A stretch of 5,534 nucleotides of DNA, taken from positions 1-5,534 of the forward strand of contig DXEZ01000218.1 of the NCBI GenBank assembly GCA_019114715.1, in the 5' to 3' direction. The notes under the pieces are model-generated. The model was not told the origin of the DNA. It saw nothing but the letters and a program-made list of their open reading frames with translations, and searched no databases. The first letter of the stretch is position 1. The number at the start of each line of letters is the position of its first letter. Position numbers and translations under genes: made by a program. Below, one piece after another: positions 1 through 5,336 of this stretch. This DNA comes from Candidatus Sphingobacterium stercoripullorum. GTDB lineage: Bacteria; Bacteroidota; Bacteroidia; Sphingobacteriales; Sphingobacteriaceae.

Positions 1-48
1 CAATCTTAAAAAAACACCATAAGTGTCAATTTAATGTCATAAACTGAA

Positions 49-702
49 TTAGTATTTTTTATTGAATTTTTTCGAATCGAATTTATAGAGCCTTGCCGCT
101 CTATAGGACACTCCTTTCTGGTATTCGTTGAGTTGTTTTATATGACCGTAGGTGGCCATTTTCCGTCTGAAATTACGTTTATCCAGCGGTTCTCCTAAGA
201 TGGCTTCAAAAACCTGCTGCAATTGTGTTAAGGTAAACTTTGCTGGTAAGAGTTCATAAGGTATGGGTGTCGAACTAATCTCATCTTTTAATTTTGATAA
301 ACTTTTAAGTAATATTTCACTATGGTCGAAGGCCAGTTCAGGCAGGTCTTTAACAGACCACCACTGTGCTTTTTTCATATAATCAGTTACTGGCTTAATT
401 TTATCACTAACATCTTCAAAGCGAACGAATGTATAAAATGCAACGGTAAGGATTCTACCCTCGGGATGTCTTTTAACTCCAGCAAACGCCCCTAACTGTT
501 TCATATATATGTCTTCTAACCCAGTTAATTCATAAAGAATTCTTTTTACTGCATCTTCCATTTCTTCAAATGGCTCAACAAAAAAACCAGGTAATGCCCA
601 CCAATCTTTATACGGATAGGCGTTCCGCTCTGTAAGTAAAACTTTCAGATCTCCTTCATGAAAGGAGTAGATAACACAATCTATGGTAAAATGAGTTGAC
701 AC
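49..702 (-). CDS. Nudix-fold transcription regulator with C-terminal winged helix (NrtR/AraR-like)
   Basis: The protein has 217 residues in two parts. Residues 1-140 form a Nudix fold and about 148-210 a winged-helix DNA-binding domain, with LLPAKFTLTQLQ at 151-162, the conserved NFRRKM at 177-182 and the wing-like ARLYKF at 203-208. This is the architecture of NrtR-type regulators; in Bacteroidota such proteins include the arabinose regulator AraR, which binds a sugar-derived ligand instead of hydrolysing a nucleotide. The Nudix box (39-62) keeps E46, R54, E58 and G61. It lacks the first glutamate of the REUxEE core (I55), the last one (L59) and a usual glycine (F40), so hydrolase activity is unlikely. 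The only credible start is GTG at 702: no ATG lies upstream in frame, and a -7 promoter element sits 4 nt before it. It is divergent from pfkA, which suggests control of that cluster; the ligand cannot be read from sequence. The fold is well supported, the target gene is inference. Confidence 0.88.
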   Translation of the reverse strand: MSTHFTIDCVIYSFHEGDLKVLLTERNAYPYKDWWALPGFFVEPFEEMEDAVKRILYELTGLEDIYMKQLGAFAGVKRHPEGRILTVAFYTFVRFEDVSDKIKPVTDYMKKAQWWSVKDLPELAFDHSEILLKSLSKLKDEISSTPIPYELLPAKFTLTQLQQVFEAILGEPLDKRNFRRKMATYGHIKQLNEYQKGVSYRAARLYKFDSKKFNKKY

Positions 703-706
703 GTTG

Positions 707-714
707 CAAAAATA
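707..714 (-). promoter_or_regulatory. -7 promoter element of the Nudix regulator
   Basis: On the minus strand this reads TATTTTTG, an exact match to the Bacteroidota consensus TAnnTTTG. Only 4 nt (CAAC) separate it from the GTG start, so transcription would begin at or within a base or two of the start codon. I see no clear TTG -33 element at 19-21 nt. Confidence 0.5.
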
Positions 715-719
715 TAAGG

Positions 720-727
720 TATTTTTG
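720..727 (+). promoter_or_regulatory. Candidate distal -7 promoter element for the pfkA cluster
   Basis: TATTTTTG on the plus strand matches TAnnTTTG exactly. A TTG at 696-698 lies 21 nt upstream, slightly longer than the usual spacing of about 19, and falls inside the first codons of the divergent regulator. Use of this site would give pfkA a 5' leader of roughly 110 nt. The sequence is AT-rich, so a chance match is possible. Confidence 0.33.
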
Positions 728-741
728 AGAATATGCGTAAA

Positions 742-753
742 TTTTCTAGAAAA
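742..753. repeat. 12-bp perfect palindrome TTTTCTAGAAAA
   Basis: This perfect palindrome lies in the middle of the divergent intergenic region between the Nudix regulator and pfkA. It could be a regulator binding site, but its A/T composition makes a chance palindrome likely. Confidence 0.25.
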
Positions 754-791
754 AATGATACTTTTATTTAAAAAACATGCTAATAAATTTA

Positions 792-814
792 ATAGTGTAA
801 AAAATACACACTAT
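792..814. promoter_or_regulatory. Candidate operator: ATAGTGT-N9-ACACTAT dyad upstream of pfkA
   Basis: The arms ATAGTGT (792-798) and ACACTAT (808-814) are perfect inverted repeats around a 9-bp AT-rich spacer, 23 bp overall. This is a usual size for dimeric winged-helix regulators, including NrtR-family proteins. Its right arm overlaps the proximal -7-like element of pfkA (812-819), a position fit for repression. That the divergent Nudix regulator binds here is inference. Confidence 0.4.
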
Positions 815-819
815 ATTCG
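812..819 (+). promoter_or_regulatory. Candidate proximal -7-like element of pfkA
   Basis: TATATTCG differs from TAnnTTTG at one position and lies 21 nt before the GTG start of pfkA. This would give a leader of about 15-18 nt. No TTG is present at the expected -33 distance (TTT at 788-790 instead). The element overlaps the dyad at 792-814. Confidence 0.3.
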
Positions 820-840
820 TAGTTCCTAAAACCGTTAAAA

Positions 841-1824
841 GTGAAGAAAATTAAAAAATTAGGTGTTTTTACATCTGGAGGCGACGCTCCAGGTATGAAT
901 GCTTGTATTAGAGCGGTAGTTAGAACTGCCATTTACGAGGGGCTTGAGGTTTGTGGTGTATACCATGGATACCAGGGTATGATAGACAATACGTTTATTC
1001 CTATGAATAGTCGTTCTGTAAGTTCTATCATTAATTTGGGAGGAACGATCCTAAAGTCTGCAAGAAGCGATGATTTTAGAACTAAAGAAGGAAGAGAGAT
1101 CGCTTACAAAAACATTCGTGAGCAAGGTATTGATGCCTTGGTAGGAATTGGTGGCGATGGAACATTTAGAGGGGGGCAACTCATTTCGCAAGAGATGGGT
1201 ATTCCGATCATTTGTGTACCAGGAACGATTGATAATGACTTATTCGGAAGCGACTATACCATTGGTTACGACACTGCCAACAATACTGTTATAGAAGCTA
1301 TTGACAAAATAAGAGACACAGCTATGTCTCACAACCGTTTGTTTTTCGTTGAAGTAATGGGGAGGGACTCAGGTTGTATAGCTCTTCATGCGGGTATTGC
1401 AGGAGGTGCTGAAGCCATTCTCCTTCCAGAGAAAAAAACAGCTATTGATGAGCTTATTGAAACTTTAGAGATCGCTGCCAAAAACAATAAAACTTCAACA
1501 ATTGTTATAGTTGCAGAAGGTGAAAATAATGGAGGTGCTTATAATGTGGCTAAAAGAGTTAAAGAAAAATTTGATTATTATGACACAAAAGTAAGTATAT
1601 TAGGACATTTGCAAAGAGGTGGCTCGCCAAGTAGCTTTGATAGAGTCCTAGCGACTCGACTTGGATATGCTGCAGTGCAAGAGCTCTTGAAGGGAAATAC
1701 TCAAGCAACTGTAGGTATGCGCGGGCAAAAAGCGGTTGCTACTCCCCTTAGTGAAGCACTGAATAGCAATACATTTAAATTAGATAAGGAACTAGTAAAA
1801 ATAGCCAAGGTCATGGCTATATAG
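841..1824 (+). CDS. pfkA: ATP-dependent 6-phosphofructokinase
   Basis: PfkA phosphorylates fructose 6-phosphate to fructose 1,6-bisphosphate, the committing step of glycolysis, in the cytosol. At 327 residues it has the length of a classical bacterial short PfkA. TSGGDAPGMN (11-20) starts the ATP site, and GGDGT (104-108) follows. The catalytic PGTIDND motif is at 127-133, with the presumed base D131. The substrate-binding MGR is at 173-175, E226 is conserved, and GHLQRGGSP is at 255-263 with H256 and R259. G107 and G128 are glycines, where pyrophosphate-dependent relatives have Asp and Lys, so ATP is the expected donor. R166, and R24/R28 in the effector region, are also kept. Translation starts at GTG: there is no ATG, and an in-frame TAG at 820-822 closes the frame just upstream. 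No Shine-Dalgarno is seen. It is the first gene of a three-gene cluster, 10 bp before the next gene. Confidence 0.97.
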   Translation: MKKIKKLGVFTSGGDAPGMNACIRAVVRTAIYEGLEVCGVYHGYQGMIDNTFIPMNSRSVSSIINLGGTILKSARSDDFRTKEGREIAYKNIREQGIDALVGIGGDGTFRGGQLISQEMGIPIICVPGTIDNDLFGSDYTIGYDTANNTVIEAIDKIRDTAMSHNRLFFVEVMGRDSGCIALHAGIAGGAEAILLPEKKTAIDELIETLEIAAKNNKTSTIVIVAEGENNGGAYNVAKRVKEKFDYYDTKVSILGHLQRGGSPSSFDRVLATRLGYAAVQELLKGNTQATVGMRGQKAVATPLSEALNSNTFKLDKELVKIAKVMAI

Positions 1825-1834
1825 AAGTTTTTGA

Positions 1835-2683
1835 ATGATAGTCATAATTTTTAGTGGATCACGATATGCAGATTGGCGTCTAGCCGATAAAGGTCAAGTT
1901 ATATATGGATTTAGAACTTCAGGTATAAACTCATACCTGCAAGATGAACGGTATATTAATCAACTTTTAAACAAAGACACCAATCTAATATACAATGCTG
2001 AAAAAATTAAGAAAATCTATTTTTTTGGTGCTGGAGTTTCTTCTAAAGAAAGACAAAAGAAAATTGAAAATGTCTTTCACAAGTTCTTTAAAAATGCTAA
2101 AGCCAAAGCGAATCACGATATATTTGCTTCCGCTATAGCAACTTTAGGAGATGAGAGTGGTATCGTTGGCATAATAGGTAGTGGTAGTAATGCAGCCTAT
2201 TACAACGGAAAGAAAATTCAACCGAATAATTTTGGTTTAGGCTATATTTTAGGAGATGAAGGTTCTACCAATTGGATTGGCAAAAAATTGCTGAAGGATT
2301 TCCTAACGGACAACCTCCCTCCTGTTATCCGGGAAAAATTATTGTTAGAGTACGATTTAGACAGAAAGGCAATTTTTGAAAGAATCTATCACCACCCTAA
2401 CCCTAACTTGTATTTGACCAGCTTTTCTGAATTTATTTTTGAAAATAAGGAAGAGCTATATATAAACAATTTGATCAAAAAAGGGTTGGATGCGTATGTT
2501 AAAACATATTTGATTCCCTTAGCAGAGGAACATCCCGACTCTAAATTTGGTTTCACTGGCTCGGTAGCAAATAATTATCCAGAGCTACTGAAGGCTGCAG
2601 CTGAAAACCACCATATTAAAGTGGGAACGATAATAAAAGATCCCATACAACAGTTAGTAAAGTATTATCTAAAAATAAATTAA
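1835..2683 (+). CDS. BadF/BadG/BcrA/BcrD-family protein, GlcNAc-kinase-like, degenerate phosphate-1 loop
   Basis: This 282-residue protein belongs to the ASKHA fold and resembles the proteins annotated as N-acetylglucosamine kinase or BadF-type ATPase in Bacteroidota. Recognisable elements, in order, are FFGAGVSS (63-70), the phosphate-2 region with D95, the nucleotide-binding IGSGSN (114-119), GYILGDEGS (136-144) and the late adenosine-type motif FTGSVAN (240-246). The N-terminal phosphate-1 loop, normally DSGSTKTDW in this family, reads FSGSRYADW at 6-14. The leading Asp and the TKT core are thus replaced, while the SGS and DW frame is kept. The open frame is intact and the other motifs are conserved, so recent decay is unlikely; a divergent kinase or a non-catalytic sugar sensor are the options. 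It lies 10 bp after pfkA and 13 bp before gap, so co-transcription is likely. A role in sugar or amino-sugar metabolism is inferred from family and context. It has no signal peptide or membrane segment. Confidence 0.85.
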   Translation: MIVIIFSGSRYADWRLADKGQVIYGFRTSGINSYLQDERYINQLLNKDTNLIYNAEKIKKIYFFGAGVSSKERQKKIENVFHKFFKNAKAKANHDIFASAIATLGDESGIVGIIGSGSNAAYYNGKKIQPNNFGLGYILGDEGSTNWIGKKLLKDFLTDNLPPVIREKLLLEYDLDRKAIFERIYHHPNPNLYLTSFSEFIFENKEELYINNLIKKGLDAYVKTYLIPLAEEHPDSKFGFTGSVANNYPELLKAAAENHHIKVGTIIKDPIQQLVKYYLKIN

Positions 2684-2696
2684 AATAAGTTACAAA

Positions 2697-3695
2697 ATGA
2701 AAATTGGAATTAACGGATTTGGCCGTATAGGCCGCTTAGCATTTAGAGCAGCTCTTAAAAGAGAAGATATAGAAGTAGTGGGAATTAATGACTTAGTTGA
2801 ACCAGACTACCTAGCTTACATGCTTAAGTACGACTCCACACACGGACGTTTTGACGGTACTGTAGAGGTTGTTAACGGAAACCTTGTAGTGAACGGAAAA
2901 ACTATCCGCGTTACAGCAGAACGTGATCCTGCAAATTTAAAGTGGAATGAAGTAGGTGCTGAAGTAGTTATTGAATCAACTGGATTCTTTTTAACGCAGG
3001 AATTAGCACAAAAGCACATCGAAGCTGGAGCAAAAAAAGTAGTATTATCTGCACCTGCTAAAGACGATACTCCAACATTTGTAGTTGGTGTTAACCACGA
3101 GAAGTTAACTGCTGACATGAAGATCGTTTCCAACGCATCATGTACTACAAACTGTCTCGCTCCTATAGCCAAAGTATTGGATGATAACTTCGGTATTGTA
3201 GAAGGTTTAATGACCACAGTACACGCAGTTACTGCTACGCAAAAAACTGTTGACTCACCATCTGCAAAAGACTGGAGAGGTGGTCGTGGTGCATACCAAA
3301 ACATCATCCCTTCATCAACAGGTGCTGCAAGAGCAGTTGGTTTAGTTCTTCCTCAACTTCAAGGAAAACTAACTGGTATGTCCTTTAGAGTTCCTACCGC
3401 AGACGTATCCGTAGTTGACTTAACTGTTCGTTTAGAAAAAGGCGCAAGCTACGAAGAAGTTAAAAAAGCTATGAAAGATGCTTCTGAAGGAGAATTAAAA
3501 GGTATTTTAGGATACACAGAAGATGACGTAGTGTCTACTGATTTTATAGGCGACCCTCGTACTTCTATTTTCGATGCTAAAGCAGGTATCTCATTAAATG
3601 ACAACTTTGTTAAGGTTGTCTCTTGGTACGATAACGAATGGGGGTACTCCAACAAAATCGTTGACTTAGTTGAGGCAATTGGAAAATTGAATTAA
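2697..3695 (+). CDS. gap: Glyceraldehyde-3-phosphate dehydrogenase, type I (NAD-type)
   Basis: This enzyme oxidises and phosphorylates glyceraldehyde 3-phosphate to 1,3-bisphosphoglycerate with reduction of NAD+, in the cytosol. It is full length at 332 residues. The Rossmann motif GFGRIGR is at 7-13, the catalytic SNASCTTNC at 145-153 with nucleophile C149, and the base H176 in TVHAVTATQ. Phosphate-site residues T150, T208, G209 and R231 and the conserved WYDNEWGYSN (310-319, N313) all fall at their standard positions. D32-L33 and P188 fit NAD preference, not the NADP-type anabolic enzyme. The protein is very close to the E. coli GapA type (QKTVDSPSAKDWRGGRG). The codons are less A/T-rich than in the preceding kinase-like gene, as expected for a highly expressed enzyme. 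The ATG is preceded by an A-rich stretch without Shine-Dalgarno. It is the last gene of the pfkA cluster, followed by a strong terminator. Confidence 0.98.
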   Translation: MKIGINGFGRIGRLAFRAALKREDIEVVGINDLVEPDYLAYMLKYDSTHGRFDGTVEVVNGNLVVNGKTIRVTAERDPANLKWNEVGAEVVIESTGFFLTQELAQKHIEAGAKKVVLSAPAKDDTPTFVVGVNHEKLTADMKIVSNASCTTNCLAPIAKVLDDNFGIVEGLMTTVHAVTATQKTVDSPSAKDWRGGRGAYQNIIPSSTGAARAVGLVLPQLQGKLTGMSFRVPTADVSVVDLTVRLEKGASYEEVKKAMKDASEGELKGILGYTEDDVVSTDFIGDPRTSIFDAKAGISLNDNFVKVVSWYDNEWGYSNKIVDLVEAIGKLN

Positions 3696-3720
3696 TTTTA
3701 AGTTGGAATAGGTCTTTGCA

Positions 3721-3755
3721 AAAAGCCACTATTACGGGGTAATAGTGGCTTTTTT
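3721..3755. terminator. Strong bidirectional intrinsic terminator after gap
   Basis: The left arm (3721-3736) and right arm (3740-3755) pair perfectly over 16 bp: AAAAA, then GCCACTATTAC, a GGG loop, GTAATAGTGGC, then TTTTT. The stem is GC-rich at its base and followed by a T run on the plus strand; on the minus strand it also ends in five T. It begins 25 bp after the gap stop codon. It can end the pfkA cluster and, from the other side, any leftward transcript from the 3.9-kb promoter. Confidence 0.93.
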
Positions 3756-3931
3756 AAATTCATAACTTCATAAATTGGGTTAATAATCAAAGAATAAGCG
3801 ACCACCGTTCTTCCTTATCTAGAATCCAACAGCAAATTTATTGGACTTTAATATTAAAGAATCTTTCGTCTTAGAGTTTAACCTTAAAAATATTCGCTAT
3901 AATCAAACTCTCAAATCCTCTTCAATTGGAT
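3721..3931 (-). ncRNA. Candidate small RNA between a minus-strand promoter and the shared terminator
   Basis: A transcript starting near 3931 from the promoter at 3936-3965 would run about 200 nt to the bidirectional terminator at 3755-3721. It has no start codon leading to a sizeable frame. It could fold into successive hairpins: GAGTTTGATT (3910-3901) with GGTTAAACTC (3883-3874), 10 pairs of which three are G-U and so pair only in the minus-strand RNA; the self-complementary CTTTAATATTAAAG (3859-3846); and AGTCCAA (3848-3842) with TTGGATT (3829-3823), including one G-U pair. The structure was found by eye and not energy-tested. I could not assign it to a known RNA family. The 5' end is estimated. 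Confidence 0.35.
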
Positions 3932-3935
3932 TAAA

Positions 3936-3965
3936 CAAATATACAAGTATTATTCAGTATTTCAA
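3936..3965 (-). promoter_or_regulatory. Minus-strand promoter TTG-N19-TATATTTG
   Basis: The -33 TTG (3965-3963) and the -7 TATATTTG (3943-3936) are separated by exactly 19 nt. Both match the Bacteroidota housekeeping consensus TTG/TAnnTTTG, making this the most complete promoter in the window. It reads leftward into sequence with no gene, toward the gap terminator. Confidence 0.55.
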
Positions 3966-4051
3966 TTAACTAAAATAATAGCATTGTTATCTATTGTAAT
4001 TTCCTTTCTATTAAATCTTTTTAGCACTGATATTTTTGCTGTTTTCACACC

Positions 4052-4080
4052 TTGAAAAGAGCTTCAGAAAAGTAACTTTG
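4052..4080 (+). promoter_or_regulatory. Candidate plus-strand promoter TTG-N18-TAACTTTG
   Basis: TTG (4052-4054) and TAACTTTG (4073-4080) are 18 nt apart, one short of the ideal. A transcript would run through about 130 nt without a gene and then antisense to the 3' end of mnmA. An inverted repeat (4062-4070 with 4116-4124) brackets the -7 element. Confidence 0.3.
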
Positions 4081-4124
4081 TCACAGATTTAAGTAGAAAT
4101 TCATTTGCAAAGACCTTTCTGAAG
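4062..4124. repeat. Inverted repeat CTTCAGAAA / TTTCTGAAG
   Basis: The arms at 4062-4070 and 4116-4124 are perfect over 9 bp, and 11 of 12 bp match if extended inward. The spacer contains a TAACTTTG promoter-like element and the palindrome TTTGCAAA (4104-4111). In RNA it would be a stem with a 45-nt loop. It may be an operator pair or chance. Confidence 0.35.
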
Positions 4125-4216
4125 ATAAAAGTATTTTTAAATCGCAATTAGGAAATTCTTTTCCGAGCACCCACAAATTATCAGCTTACCCATAACAAGG
4201 AAAAATCAAAACAACC

Positions 4217-5314
4217 TTATACTTTCCGTATAAACCCGCCTCCTACAACATCATCACCTTCGTAGAACACTGCAGATTGCCCTGGAGCTATGCCTTTTAC
4301 TGCATGCTCGAAATTCACTAGCATATTGCCATTCTCAAGCTGAAGCTTTGATAAAGCGCCGGGATCTTTGTAGCGGATTTTAGTAACAGCTTCAAAACCA
4401 TCAGAAGGTAACGAGGCATACTTCATGAGATTCACGGATCCGACTTCAGTTTGTGACCTTTCAAGCTCGTGCTCCTCACCAAGCACAACGGTATTGGATT
4501 CAGGCATGATTTCAATAACGTACATCGGTTTTCCTAACGCAATACCTAAACCTTTCCGTTGACCGATGGTAAAATAAGGATAACCAATATGCTGTCCTAT
4601 AACAGTTCCATCGGATAGAATGAAGTTCCCAGGGCCAATTTCTGTATCTAACTCTGGTCTTCTATGTCTTAGGAATGATCTGTAATCGTTATTAGGAACA
4701 AAGCATATTTCATAACTCTCCGATTTGGAGGCTAATTCCTTTTGCCCCATTTGGTAGGCCATCTCTCGAATTTCCTTTTTTGAGAACCCACCCAGTGGGA
4801 ATCTCGTCCGAGCTAAGTTTTCTTGCGATACGCCCCAAAGAACGTAAGATTGATCCTTAGATTCATCAAATCCCTTAGACACCACGTAACGCCCGTTATC
4901 ATGCTGCCTAACTTTAGCATAATGGCCAGTGGCTATAAATTCACAGTCCAAAACATCTGCTCTTTTCATTAATGCTTCCCATTTGATATGGGTATTGCAA
5001 AGAACACAAGGATTTGGTGTTCGACCTGCTATATACTCATCAACAAAATTATCTATTACAGCGTCACCAAACTCATTTCTAATATCTAAAATAAAATGTG
5101 GAAACCCAAAGTTTACTGCTAATGCCCGTGCGTCATTTATACTATCCAAGCTGCAACAACCAGTTTCTTTAGTGCTCCCTCCTGAAGAAGCATAGTCCCA
5201 AGTTTTCATGGTAATTCCTACCACTTCGTAACCTTCTTCATGCAACATGATGGCTGCTACAGAGCTATCTACTCCGCCGCTCATCGCCACTAATACGCGT
5301 CCGTGTTTACTCAT
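4217..5314 (-). CDS. mnmA: tRNA-specific 2-thiouridylase MnmA
   Basis: MnmA uses ATP to adenylate U34 of tRNA Lys, Glu and Gln, then adds sulfur delivered as a protein persulfide, giving the s2U part of the modified wobble base. The 365 residues are full length. The ATP-binding PP-loop SGGVDSS is at 12-18. RTPNPCVLCN at 98-107 carries catalytic C103, and C204 in SYEICFVPN is the second active-site cysteine, as expected for the C102/C199 pair of E. coli. Also present are IATGHYA (127-133), KDQSYVLWG (153-161) and GQRKGLGI (251-258), followed by the C-terminal beta-barrel domain. A CC pair at 53-54 lies in the usual insertion after the PP-loop domain. The ATG at 5314 is supported by a -7 promoter element 4 nt upstream. 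The gene stands alone, convergent with gap and divergent from the tRNA gene. Confidence 0.97.
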   Translation of the reverse strand: MSKHGRVLVAMSGGVDSSVAAIMLHEEGYEVVGITMKTWDYASSGGSTKETGCCSLDSINDARALAVNFGFPHFILDIRNEFGDAVIDNFVDEYIAGRTPNPCVLCNTHIKWEALMKRADVLDCEFIATGHYAKVRQHDNGRYVVSKGFDESKDQSYVLWGVSQENLARTRFPLGGFSKKEIREMAYQMGQKELASKSESYEICFVPNNDYRSFLRHRRPELDTEIGPGNFILSDGTVIGQHIGYPYFTIGQRKGLGIALGKPMYVIEIMPESNTVVLGEEHELERSQTEVGSVNLMKYASLPSDGFEAVTKIRYKDPGALSKLQLENGNMLVNFEHAVKGIAPGQSAVFYEGDDVVGGGFIRKV

Positions 5315-5318
5315 GGCA

Positions 5319-5326
5319 CAAAGATA
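5319..5326 (-). promoter_or_regulatory. -7 promoter element of mnmA
   Basis: On the minus strand this reads TATCTTTG, an exact TAnnTTTG match, followed by TGCC and then the ATG of mnmA. The start of transcription would fall at the ATG, predicting a leaderless mRNA. At the -33 distance there is TTT instead of TTG, inside the palindrome at 5337-5353. Confidence 0.55.
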
Positions 5327-5336
5327 CGGTAACTTT

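Larger units (their letters stand above)
3710..4116. repeat. 13-bp inverted repeat bracketing most of the gap-mnmA intergenic region
   Basis: AGGTCTTTGCAAA (3710-3722) recurs as its exact reverse complement TTTGCAAAGACCT (4104-4116), 381 bp away. The left copy abuts and slightly enters the gap terminator. Two perfect 13-mers within one 521-bp region are unlikely by chance, but I see no insertion-sequence ends or target duplications. Confidence 0.5.
3696..4216. other. 521-bp convergent intergenic region without an intact gene
   Basis: The region lies between the gap and mnmA stop codons and is very AT-rich. It holds the gap terminator, a good minus-strand promoter (3936-3965), a weaker plus-strand promoter (4052-4080), a perfect 14-bp palindrome CTTTAATATTAAAG (3846-3859) and several inverted repeats. 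No frame has a start codon plus a plausible protein. Two plus-strand frames are unusually poor in stops: 3787-3966 with one TAG, and 3903-4148 with one TGA. I see no clear terminator for mnmA here. Confidence 0.7.

Noticed and set aside
1..48. Short repeat ACAC-CATAA-GTGT as terminator of the Nudix regulator
   Set aside because: Arms of 4 bp are too short, and the sequence leaves the window before a terminator could be judged.
2816..3307. Minus-strand open frame of 163 codons
   Set aside because: It is wholly antisense to gap, shows no family motifs, and is explained by the codon composition of the highly conserved gap gene.
3449..3655. Minus-strand open frame of 68 codons
   Set aside because: It is antisense to the 3' part of gap and has no recognisable domain or start context.
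3721..3755. Terminator stem as an insertion-sequence end or CRISPR-like repeat
   Set aside because: It occurs once, has a T tract on both sides and follows a gene end, which fits an intrinsic terminator fully.
4151..4164. Small hairpin GGAAA-TTCT-TTTCC considered as mnmA terminator
   Set aside because: The stem is only 5 bp and AT-rich, and no T run follows it on the minus strand; it is too weak to call a terminator.
4929..5195. Plus-strand open frame of 88 codons
   Set aside because: It is antisense to mnmA, has no promoter or motif, and mnmA is certain in this stretch.
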